From contig NZ_CP095552.1 of assembly GCF_023078355.1 (NCBI RefSeq), forward strand, positions 4,340,001 to 4,404,000: DNA of 64,000 nt. Reading direction: 5' to 3'. The stretch comes from Gordonia hongkongensis. GTDB lineage: Bacteria > Actinomycetota > Actinomycetes > Mycobacteriales > Mycobacteriaceae. The notes below the pieces were generated by a model. That model was not told the DNA's origin and did no database searches. It saw only the letters and a program-made list of their open reading frames with translations. Position numbers and translations under genes: made by a program. Shown piece after piece: positions 57,159 to 64,000 of this stretch (positions are counted from its first letter, which is position 1; each line of letters starts with the position of its first letter).

Positions 57159-57194
57159 TGACAGCATCCTGTCATTAATGACAGGATGCTGTCA
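57159..57194 (+). promoter_or_regulatory. Perfect 36-bp palindrome made of two TGACAG-N4-CTGTCA operators
   Basis: Two 16-bp inverted repeats (57159-57174 and 57179-57194), each TGACAG/CTGTCA around four bases, are themselves mirror images with centres 20 bp apart, giving a perfect 36-bp palindrome. A TTGACA (57158-57163) overlaps its left edge and may be the -35. It lies just upstream of the DJ-1/MarR pair, so autoregulation by that MarR protein is the natural reading. Confidence 0.8.
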
Positions 57195-57215
57195 TAGTTG
57201 TCCGAAGGAGGCACC

Positions 57216-57821
57216 ATGAAGACCGTCCATCTCGCCCTGTACCCGACGCTCGCCGATTGGGAGTTCGGGTACGTCGCGTCCGGCATCAACAATCCCGAGT
57301 ACCAGGCCGAGCCGGGAACGTTCCGGATCGTGACCGTCGGCGCGACGACCGAGCCGGTCCGCACCATCGGCGGGGTCACGATGGTCCCCGACACGACGCT
57401 CGACGAGATCACGCCCGACGACAGCGCGATGCTCGTCCTGCCCGGCGCCCAGATCTGGGAGACCGACGACGCCTTCGTCGACGCCGCGCGGCGCTGGTCC
57501 GAAGCCGGCACCCCGGTTGCCGGGATCTGTGGCGCGACAATGGGTCTCGCGCGGGCCGGACTACTCGACGACCGACGCCACACCAGCAACGCGCCGGAGC
57601 AGTTGTCGCCCACCGGTTATGCCGGTGCCGCCCACTACGTCGACGCCCCCGCCGTCACCGATCGCGGCGTCATCACCGCGGCGGCGATCGCCCCGGTCGA
57701 CTTCGCACGGGAGGTCTTCGCGCTGCTCGGCGTCTACACGCCGCCGGTGCTCGACGCCTGGTACCAGCTCTACGGCCACCAGGACCCCAGCGGCTTCTAC
57801 GCGCTCGCCGGCGAGCAGTGA
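57216..57821 (+). CDS. DJ-1/PfpI family protein
   Basis: The 201-residue product has the glutamine-amidotransferase-like fold with the nucleophile-elbow cysteine in VAGICGATMGLARAGLLDDR and LVLPGAQIWETDD near the middle. The group includes glyoxalase III/isonitrile hydratase-like and chaperone-like members; the reaction is unknown. Start ATG 57216 has AAGGAGG upstream. Its stop overlaps the MarR start as GTGA. Confidence 0.9.
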   Translation: MKTVHLALYPTLADWEFGYVASGINNPEYQAEPGTFRIVTVGATTEPVRTIGGVTMVPDTTLDEITPDDSAMLVLPGAQIWETDDAFVDAARRWSEAGTPVAGICGATMGLARAGLLDDRRHTSNAPEQLSPTGYAGAAHYVDAPAVTDRGVITAAAIAPVDFAREVFALLGVYTPPVLDAWYQLYGHQDPSGFYALAGEQ

Positions 57822-58264
57822 GAGACCCGCAGGACCTGTTGTCGGCCTCCGCGCTGACAGCGTTCCGGCTGAACGGGCAGTTCCTAGCCCTCGCCGAGCG
57901 TCTCGCCGAACCCGCCGGGCTGACCGCCACGCGGTGGCAGGTGCTCGGCGCGGTGCTCGACGAACCGCTGCCGGTCGCGGGCATCGCACGGGCGATGGGG
58001 ATCACGCGCCAGAGCGTGCAGCGCACCGCCGACCTCCTCGTCGCCGACGGACTGGCCGAGTACCGCGACAATCCGGCCCACCGTCGCGCCAAGCTCGTCG
58101 CCCCCACCGACGCCGGCCTCGCGGCCGTCCGCGCGATCAACCCGGGACATCGCGCGGCGGCCATCCGGTTGGCGGCCGCACTCGACCCGGCCCGGTGGGA
58201 GCACGCCTTGACCGTACTCCGCGATCTCAGCGCCGCCCTTGACGAACTCGACGACCAGCGCTGA
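57818..58264 (+). CDS. MarR family transcriptional regulator
   Basis: Winged-helix regulator of 148 residues: ATRWQVLGAVLDEPLPVAGI, recognition helix ITRQSVQRTADLLVADGLAE, wing YRDNPAHRRAKLVAPTDAG. GTG 57818 is coupled to the DJ-1 gene. It probably binds the 36-bp palindrome at 57159-57194 and perhaps the ATTGTTGACAAT sequence at 58271-58282 before the aminotransferase gene. Confidence 0.92.
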   Translation: MRDPQDLLSASALTAFRLNGQFLALAERLAEPAGLTATRWQVLGAVLDEPLPVAGIARAMGITRQSVQRTADLLVADGLAEYRDNPAHRRAKLVAPTDAGLAAVRAINPGHRAAAIRLAAALDPARWEHALTVLRDLSAALDELDDQR

Positions 58265-58309
58265 TGTCTAATTGTTGACAATCGTACGATCGAGCGTCAC
58301 CGTGTAGCC

Positions 58310-59632
58310 ATGACTGCCGGCGTCGAGTCCCAGATCCACAGTTCCCAGGTCCGCACCGACCAGACCGCGTCGCTGAGCCCCGCCCTGAAACAGGCGACTC
58401 CCGTCGTCGTCGACACTGCGGCCGGTTCGTGGATCCGGGGCACCGACGGTCGCGACTACCTCGACTTCACCACCGGTATCGGCGTGACCAGTACCGGCCA
58501 CTGCCACCCGCACGTCGTCGCGGCCGCGCAGGCGCAGTGCGCCAAGATCATCCACGCGCAGTACACCACCGTGATGCACACCCCGCTCCTCGAGCTCACC
58601 ACCCGACTCGGGGCGGTACTGCCCACGGGCCTCGACTCCGTCTTCTACGCGAACTCCGGTTCCGAAGCCGTGGAGGCCGCCGTCCGTCTCGCCCGGATGG
58701 CCACCGCGAAGCCCAACATCATCGTGTTCCAGGGCGGCTTCCACGGCCGGACCGTCGCCGCGGCCAGCCTGACGACGGCCGGCACCCGCTTCTCCGCCGG
58801 CTTCTCGCCCCTGATGAGCGGCGTGCACATGGCTCCGTTCCCCTATGCCTACCGCTACGGCTGGGACACCGACACCGCCGTCGACTTCGCACTCCGTGAA
58901 CTCGACTACCTGCTGCAGTCGCGCGTCGCGCCCAACGACACCGCGGCCTTCCTCATCGAGCCGGTGCTGGGCGACGGCGGATACCTGCCCACCCCGCCCC
59001 GCTTCCTCCAGGGCCTGCGGGAGCGCGCCGACCGCCACGGCGTCCTCCTGATCCTCGACGAGGTACAGGCGGGATTCGGTCGCACCGGCAGGTTCTGGGG
59101 TCACCAGCACGCGGCGGGCCTGACCCCCGACATCCTGATCACCGCCAAGGGCCTGGCGTCGGGATTCCCGATTTCGGCGATCGCGGCGCCGACGGAACTG
59201 ATGAGCAAGGCGTGGCCGGGGTCGCAGGGCGGCACGTACGGCGGCAACGCCGTCGCGGCCGCCGCCGCGATCGCGACCCTCGATGTGATCGAGTCAGAGG
59301 GCCTCGTCGAGAACGCGCGCGTCCGCGGTGAGCAGCTGCTCGCCGGTCTGCGGCAGGTATGTGCACCGTTCCCGGGCGTCGGCGACGTCCGCGGGCTGGG
59401 GCTGATGGCCGGCATCGAGTTCATCACGACCGATGCCGCCGGGAGCACGACGCCCGACGCGGCGGCCGCGCTCGCCGTTCAGCAGGCCACCACCACCCAG
59501 GGGTTGCTCTCGCTCACGTGCGGGCCGTCGGCCAACGTCGTGCGCCTCATCCCCGCCCTGGTCGTCACCGCCGAGGAGATCGACCTCGGCGTCGCCCGCT
59601 TCGGTGCCGCGCTCGCCGCGGCCCTGGGCTAG
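58310..59632 (+). CDS. Class-III aminotransferase (4-aminobutyrate aminotransferase-like)
   Basis: PLP-dependent transaminase, 440 residues: GIGVTSTGHCHPHVVAAAQ, the NSGSEAVEAAVRLAR phosphate site, LILDEVQAGFGRTGRFWG and the Schiff-base lysine in DILITAKGLASGFPISA. With a succinate-semialdehyde-type dehydrogenase nearby, GABA or another omega-amino acid is the likely substrate (inference). Start ATG 58310. An ATTGTTGACAAT inverted repeat upstream may be regulatory. Confidence 0.92.
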   Translation: MTAGVESQIHSSQVRTDQTASLSPALKQATPVVVDTAAGSWIRGTDGRDYLDFTTGIGVTSTGHCHPHVVAAAQAQCAKIIHAQYTTVMHTPLLELTTRLGAVLPTGLDSVFYANSGSEAVEAAVRLARMATAKPNIIVFQGGFHGRTVAAASLTTAGTRFSAGFSPLMSGVHMAPFPYAYRYGWDTDTAVDFALRELDYLLQSRVAPNDTAAFLIEPVLGDGGYLPTPPRFLQGLRERADRHGVLLILDEVQAGFGRTGRFWGHQHAAGLTPDILITAKGLASGFPISAIAAPTELMSKAWPGSQGGTYGGNAVAAAAAIATLDVIESEGLVENARVRGEQLLAGLRQVCAPFPGVGDVRGLGLMAGIEFITTDAAGSTTPDAAAALAVQQATTTQGLLSLTCGPSANVVRLIPALVVTAEEIDLGVARFGAALAAALG

Positions 59633-59652
59633 ACCTGACAGCCCGGTCTCAC

Positions 59653-62600
59653 ATGCCACGGGTGGACATCGCAGCCGAACTCACCGCTCTCGGTGTCGAT
59701 GCGGACGCCTCGACACGTCGCCTGGCCGAATACTCCTACGACGCCTCGAATTACCGTGTCCCGCCCCTGGCGGTCACCTTCCCGCGCAGCGCCCGCGACG
59801 TCGCGACGGTGGTCGGGTGGTGTCATGACCACCGCGTCCCGGTGATTCCCCGCGGCGGTGGGACCTCCATGGGCGGCAACGCGATCGGACCCGGCGTCGT
59901 GCTCGACCTGTCCCGGCATCTCGACCACGTCCTGTCCGTCGACGCCGAATCCGCGACCGCGGTCGCGGGCGCCGGGATCGTCCTGACCACACTGGCCGCC
60001 GACGCACGAGCCGCCACCGGCGGCAGGCTCACCTTTGCGCCGGACCCGTCCTCGGCCTCACGCGCGACCCTCGGCGGCGCGATCGGCAACGACGCCTGCG
60101 GCAATCACTCGGTTCGGTACGGCCGTACCAGCGACCACATCGTCGAACTGCACCTCGTCACCGCCGACGGCCTGATGCTCACCGCAACCCGTGACGGCCT
60201 GCGGGCCACCGATCCCGCCGATGCCGCGGCAACGGAGCGGGCGGCCGAGATCACCGCGTCGCTGCGGGAGCTGACCGCCGCGAACCTGGCAATCCTGCGC
60301 ACCCAGCTCGAGACCATCCCGCGGCAGGTCTCCGGTTACCATCTCGCGAAGCTGCTGCCGGAGAACGGTTTCGACGTGGCTCGCGCACTCGTCGGCAGCG
60401 AGGGGACCTGCGCGATCGTCGTGTCGGCACGCGTCACGCTGGTACCGGTCCCGACGTCTCAGCTCCTGCTGTGCGTCGGCTACCACTCCCCCGCCGACGC
60501 CGCCCGGGACGTACCGGCGATCCTTCCGTTCGCACCGTCGGCCATCGAGGGCATCGACCGCAAGATCGTCTCCACGATGGCGGCGCGGCGTGGCCACGAC
60601 GCCGTCGCCGGCCTGCCCGACGGATCCGCGTGGTTGTTCATCGATGTCGACGAGGACAGCGCTGCCGCACAATCCGAGTCGGACGTACCGGCGACCGCCA
60701 AGCGGTTGCTCGACCACCTGCGTGCACAGGGACGGATGACCGACGCCACGGTGGTCGACGACCCCGCCCGCCGCCGGGCGCTGTGGCGGGTCCGCGAGGA
60801 CGGCGCGGGTCTGTCGTCCCGACTGGCCGACCCCGACGACGAGAGCATCGGCGCGGGCTACGAGTCGTGGCCTGGTTGGGAGGACGCGGCCGTCGCACCC
60901 GAGCGGCTCGCCGACTACCTCGACGAGTTCGCCGGCCTGCTCGACCGGCACGGCCTCACCGGGGTCATGTACGGCCACTTCGGCGCCGGGTGCATGCACG
61001 TGCGCATCACGTTCGACCTGCGCTCCCCCGAGGGGCGCGCGGTGATGGCACGCTTCTGCACCGAGGCCGCCGAACTCGTGGTGCGACACGGCGGTTCACT
61101 GTCCGGTGAACACGGCGACGGGCGGGCCCGGTCGGCGCTGCTGCCACTCATGTACAGCCCGGCGATGATGTCTGCCTTCACCCGCTTCAAGGCGATCTGG
61201 GACCCGCACGGAATCCTCAACCCGGGCAGCATCGTCGATCCGCCCCCGATCACCGCCGACCTCGCCCTCGCCGACGTGCCGCGTCGCCACTGGCCCACCG
61301 CTTTCGACCTGGGGCACGAACTCCCGCTCGTCGACCCGTTCGTCCACGCGGTACAGGGATGCATCGGCGTCGGACGGTGCCGGGCGGACTCCGGCGGGGT
61401 GATGTGTCCGAGCTACAAGGCCACCCGCGACGAAAAGGACTCCACCCGCGGGCGCGCCCGTGTGCTGCAGGACATGGTCCGCACCGCGCCGAGCGTCGAC
61501 GAGGGATGGCGGTCCACCGATGTCGCGGAGGCGCTCGAACTGTGCCTGTCGTGCAAGGCGTGTTCCACCGACTGCCCGACCGGCGTCGACATGGCCACCT
61601 ACAAGTCGGAGTTCCTCGACCACCACTATCGACGTCGGCTCCGCCCGCTGTCGCACTACTCCCTCGGCTGGATGCCCGCGTGGCTGTCGGCGGCGGGGCT
61701 CGCGGCACCGGTCCTCAACCGCGCACTGCGATCCAGGCTGAGCGGTCTCGCCGCGCGCGCCGGCGGACTCGACCCCCGGCGCACGATGCCCGCCTTTGCG
61801 ACACGGCGTGCGCGGCGCACCCATCTCGGTGCACTCTCACCGGTCGACGCGTCGTCCACGGTCGTGCTGTTCGTCGACTCCTTCACCCGCGCCTTCCGGC
61901 CGCAGGTGGCCACCGCGGTCGCCGAGATCCTCCGGGCCGCCCACTCCGTCGACCGTGCGTCAGATCCCGTCGACCGTGCATCAGCTTCCGTCGGCTGTGC
62001 GGCCGACAACTGCTGCGGTCTCACGTGGATCTCCACCGGCCAGCTCGATCGTGCCCGAAAGGTGCTGCGCCGTACCGTCGCCGACCTCGACGACGGGACG
62101 GACCGACCGATCGTCGTCGTCGAACCCAGTTGCGCCGCGGCGCTCGCGAAGGACCTGCCCGAACTCGTGCCGACCGACGCCGCCCGTCGCGTGGCTGCAC
62201 GCGTGCGAAGTTTCGCCGCCCATGTGCCCACTCTGCTCGATGCCGGCTGGCGACCACCACCACTTCCCGACGAGGTGACGTTGCAGACCCATTGCCACGA
62301 GTACGCGGTGTTCGGCGCCGGGGTCGGCATCACCGCCCTGGAGGCCCTGGGGGTCACCGTGCACACCGCGGACGGTTGTTGTGGCGTGGCAGGCAACTTC
62401 GGTTTCGAGAAGGGTCACTACGAGGTGAGCATGGCCGTCGCCGAGAACGGACTCGCACCGGCGCTGCGGAACGCGCCGCAGCGGGCCGTCGTCACCGACG
62501 GGTTCAGCTGCGCGATGGCCGTCGAACACCTCGCCGCCGTCGACGACGCCCTCGCCCCCGCGCGCGCGTACGCGGAATCCATCTCGCCGAACTGCTCAGG

Positions 62601-62877
62601 GCATCACCCGATACCGATACTCCAGGAGTACAACCATGACGACCATCGCGCCCCAGACCGCTGCCGAAGCAGTGTCCCGCGTCCACACCGACCTGTTCGT
62701 CGACGGCGAGTGGGCTCCGGCCGCGTCGGGCAAGCACTTCGACGTCGTGAACCCGGCCACGGAAGAGGTACTCGCCCAGGTGGCCGACGCCGACGCCGTC
62801 GACGCTCGGCGCGCGCTCGAGACCGCGGCCGCGCACCAGGCCGAGTGGGCCACGACCTCACCGCGGTTCCGCAGTGA
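59653..62877 (+). CDS. FAD-linked oxidase with [4Fe-4S] and CCG domains, 3' end frameshifted
   Basis: Probable D-2-hydroxyacid (lactate/2-hydroxyglutarate/glycolate) dehydrogenase. Domains: PCMH FAD site VPVIPRGGGTSMGGNAIGPG; C-terminal oxidase cap ending HGILNPGSIVDPP; ferredoxin motifs GVMCPSYKATRDE and CLSCKACSTDCPTG; two CCG motifs (CCGLTWIST and CCGVAGNFGFEKG). As read, the frame misses its stop and runs 241 bp into the next gene. One extra C in the C5 run at 62555-62559 would give a tail RVRGIHLAELL and a stop at 62637-62639, overlapping the next ATG as ATGA. The natural gene is therefore probably 59653-62639. Confidence 0.85.
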   Translation: MPRVDIAAELTALGVDADASTRRLAEYSYDASNYRVPPLAVTFPRSARDVATVVGWCHDHRVPVIPRGGGTSMGGNAIGPGVVLDLSRHLDHVLSVDAESATAVAGAGIVLTTLAADARAATGGRLTFAPDPSSASRATLGGAIGNDACGNHSVRYGRTSDHIVELHLVTADGLMLTATRDGLRATDPADAAATERAAEITASLRELTAANLAILRTQLETIPRQVSGYHLAKLLPENGFDVARALVGSEGTCAIVVSARVTLVPVPTSQLLLCVGYHSPADAARDVPAILPFAPSAIEGIDRKIVSTMAARRGHDAVAGLPDGSAWLFIDVDEDSAAAQSESDVPATAKRLLDHLRAQGRMTDATVVDDPARRRALWRVREDGAGLSSRLADPDDESIGAGYESWPGWEDAAVAPERLADYLDEFAGLLDRHGLTGVMYGHFGAGCMHVRITFDLRSPEGRAVMARFCTEAAELVVRHGGSLSGEHGDGRARSALLPLMYSPAMMSAFTRFKAIWDPHGILNPGSIVDPPPITADLALADVPRRHWPTAFDLGHELPLVDPFVHAVQGCIGVGRCRADSGGVMCPSYKATRDEKDSTRGRARVLQDMVRTAPSVDEGWRSTDVAEALELCLSCKACSTDCPTGVDMATYKSEFLDHHYRRRLRPLSHYSLGWMPAWLSAAGLAAPVLNRALRSRLSGLAARAGGLDPRRTMPAFATRRARRTHLGALSPVDASSTVVLFVDSFTRAFRPQVATAVAEILRAAHSVDRASDPVDRASASVGCAADNCCGLTWISTGQLDRARKVLRRTVADLDDGTDRPIVVVEPSCAAALAKDLPELVPTDAARRVAARVRSFAAHVPTLLDAGWRPPPLPDEVTLQTHCHEYAVFGAGVGITALEALGVTVHTADGCCGVAGNFGFEKGHYEVSMAVAENGLAPALRNAPQRAVVTDGFSCAMAVEHLAAVDDALAPARAYAESISPNCSGHHPIPILQEYNHDDHRAPDRCRSSVPRPHRPVRRRRVGSGRVGQALRRREPGHGRGTRPGGRRRRRRRSARARDRGRAPGRVGHDLTAVPQ

Positions 62878-64000
62878 GATCCTCTATCGCGCACATCAAC
62901 TCATCATGACGCGCGCGGACGAGATCGCCGCGGTGATGACCGCGGAGATGGGCAAGCCCCTCGCTGAGGCCAAGGGCGAGGTCGCCTATGGCGCCGAGTT
63001 CTTCCGCTGGTTCGCCGAGGAAGCCGTGCGCATCGGTGGCGACTCCACCACCACCGGCGACGGATCGCACCGGGTCGTGGTGACCAGGCAGCCCGTCGGC
63101 CCGTGCATCCTCATCACGCCGTGGAACTTCCCGCTGGCCATGGCGACCCGCAAGATCGGGCCGGCCGTCGCGGCCGGTTGCACCATGGTCTTCAAGCCCG
63201 CCGAACTCACCCCGCTCACCTCCCTACTGCTGGCCGACATCCTCGTCGAGGCCGGTCTGCCCGCGGGGGTGCTGAACATCGTCACGACCAGCGACCCGTC
63301 GACCGTCGTCACCGAGTGGATGGAGAGCGGACTCGCCCGCAAGGTCAGCTTCACCGGGTCGACCGAGGTCGGGAAACTACTCCTGCGTCAGGCGGCGGGC
63401 ACGGTCATGCGGACGTCGATGGAGCTGGGCGGCAACGCGCCGTTCATCGTCTGCGCCGACGCGGACATCCCGCGGGCCGTCGACGGCCTGATGTTCGCCA
63501 AGATGCGCAACATCGGTCAGGCCTGCACGGCCGCCAATCGAGTCTTCGTGCACCGCAGCGTGATCGACGAGTTCACCGACGCCTTTGCCGCGAAGATGGC
63601 TGCGTTGCAGGTGGGTGATGGTGCGGCCGACGGTGTGCAGGTCGGCCCGCTCGTCGAATCGAAAGCCGTCGAGAAGGTCTCGGCGCTGGTGTCCGATGCC
63701 GTGGCCAAAGGCGCCACGGTCGTCTGCGGGGGCGAGAACCCGGACGGCCCGGGCTTCTTCTATCCGCCGACCGTCCTGACCGACGTCGGGCTCGACGCGG
63801 ATCTCACTCGTACCGAGATCTTTGGGCCCGTCGCCGCGATCATCCCGTTCGGAAACGCCGACGACGCGGACGATCCCGCGGCCGACGACGAGGTCATCGC
63901 ACTGGCCAACGACACCCCGTGGGGGTTGGTCAGCTACTTGTTCAGCCAGGACGTCGACCGCTGCGCCACACTGTCGGCCGCGTTGGAAACCGGTATGGTC
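62636..64000 (+). CDS. gabD: Succinate-semialdehyde dehydrogenase-type aldehyde dehydrogenase, partial
   Basis: NAD(P)-dependent aldehyde dehydrogenase; 455 residues are visible before the window ends. Motifs: GPCILITPWNFPLAMATRK, VSFTGSTEVGKLLL, catalytic Glu in MELGGNAPFIV and catalytic Cys in NIGQACTAANRVFVHR. SSADH-type enzymes turn succinate semialdehyde into succinate, matching the aminotransferase upstream. ATG 62636 would overlap the repaired stop of the FAD/Fe-S gene. Another semialdehyde is possible. Confidence 0.88.
   Translation, partial: MTTIAPQTAAEAVSRVHTDLFVDGEWAPAASGKHFDVVNPATEEVLAQVADADAVDARRALETAAAHQAEWATTSPRFRSEILYRAHQLIMTRADEIAAVMTAEMGKPLAEAKGEVAYGAEFFRWFAEEAVRIGGDSTTTGDGSHRVVVTRQPVGPCILITPWNFPLAMATRKIGPAVAAGCTMVFKPAELTPLTSLLLADILVEAGLPAGVLNIVTTSDPSTVVTEWMESGLARKVSFTGSTEVGKLLLRQAAGTVMRTSMELGGNAPFIVCADADIPRAVDGLMFAKMRNIGQACTAANRVFVHRSVIDEFTDAFAAKMAALQVGDGAADGVQVGPLVESKAVEKVSALVSDAVAKGATVVCGGENPDGPGFFYPPTVLTDVGLDADLTRTEIFGPVAAIIPFGNADDADDPAADDEVIALANDTPWGLVSYLFSQDVDRCATLSAALETGMV

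Noticed and set aside
58271..58282. ATTGTTGACAAT inverted repeat before the aminotransferase as a defined operator
   Set aside because: Arms are only five bases and no matching -10 is visible; kept as a remark in the gene entries, not as a feature.

Overview
The window is very G+C-rich actinobacterial chromosome. Gene content points to a mycolic-acid bacterium of the order Mycobacteriales. It has a trehalose-monomycolate transport factor (ttfA), an FprA-type ferredoxin reductase, a DesA3-type desaturase with its reductase, F420-type oxidoreductases, a DUF2342 metallopeptidase and IdeR-like iron boxes. Gene order from purA to ttfA follows the Mycobacterium tuberculosis Rv0357c-Rv0383c order with extra genes inserted. 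The dispersed 'GGTTGAGCC...' intergenic repeats suggest Gordonia or a close relative; this is inference, since no rRNA or other marker lies in the window.

Layout. 0-8 kb, minus strand: a housekeeping run dacB > DUF2342 metallopeptidase > tilS, then an inserted plus-strand secreted-protein gene, then hpt > ftsH > folE (cut by the window edge). 8-21.5 kb: ppa; a translationally coupled pair containing a lysine-free class-V aminotransferase-fold protein; an iron-box-preceded isochorismate synthase; an ERCC4-Lsr2 fusion; the sulfur operon (membrane protein > rhodanese > metZ); a ferric-siderophore binding lipoprotein, fprA, and a three-gene siderophore ABC transporter. 21.5-32 kb: a CLC channel gene whose 3' end has been invaded by repeats, a two-domain Lrp regulator opposite an MFS exporter, an LLM oxidoreductase, the desaturase/reductase operon, DUF456 and purT. 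32-43 kb: a UBP zinc finger, a Na+/H+ antiporter, a secreted protein, a membrane adenylate cyclase, purA, two transporters, a lipoprotein polysaccharide deacetylase, a CDF metal exporter with a candidate metal-sensor operator, and a FUSC protein. 43-52 kb: DUF3151, a frameshifted acidic membrane protein, fba, DedA, TrmH, pyrE, ttfA and a small dehydrogenase/membrane operon.

52.4-64 kb is a catabolic region: Lrp regulator, opine-dehydrogenase-like enzyme, 3-hydroxyacyl-CoA-dehydrogenase-like enzyme, MHS transporter, DJ-1 protein with MarR regulator under a perfect 36-bp palindrome, class-III aminotransferase, a FAD/[4Fe-4S] D-2-hydroxyacid oxidase and a succinate-semialdehyde-type dehydrogenase (cut by the window end). 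Together they look like import, deamination and oxidation of a small amino or hydroxy acid to succinate; the substrate is not evident.

Unexplained structure includes two genes that would each be restored by one base added in a five-base G or C run (44235-44239 and 62555-62559), a family of dispersed intergenic repeats (82-bp and 50-bp elements plus 7-, 19- and 40-bp tandem arrays), and the lysine-free aminotransferase-fold protein. No tRNA, rRNA, CRISPR array, transposase or prophage was seen.
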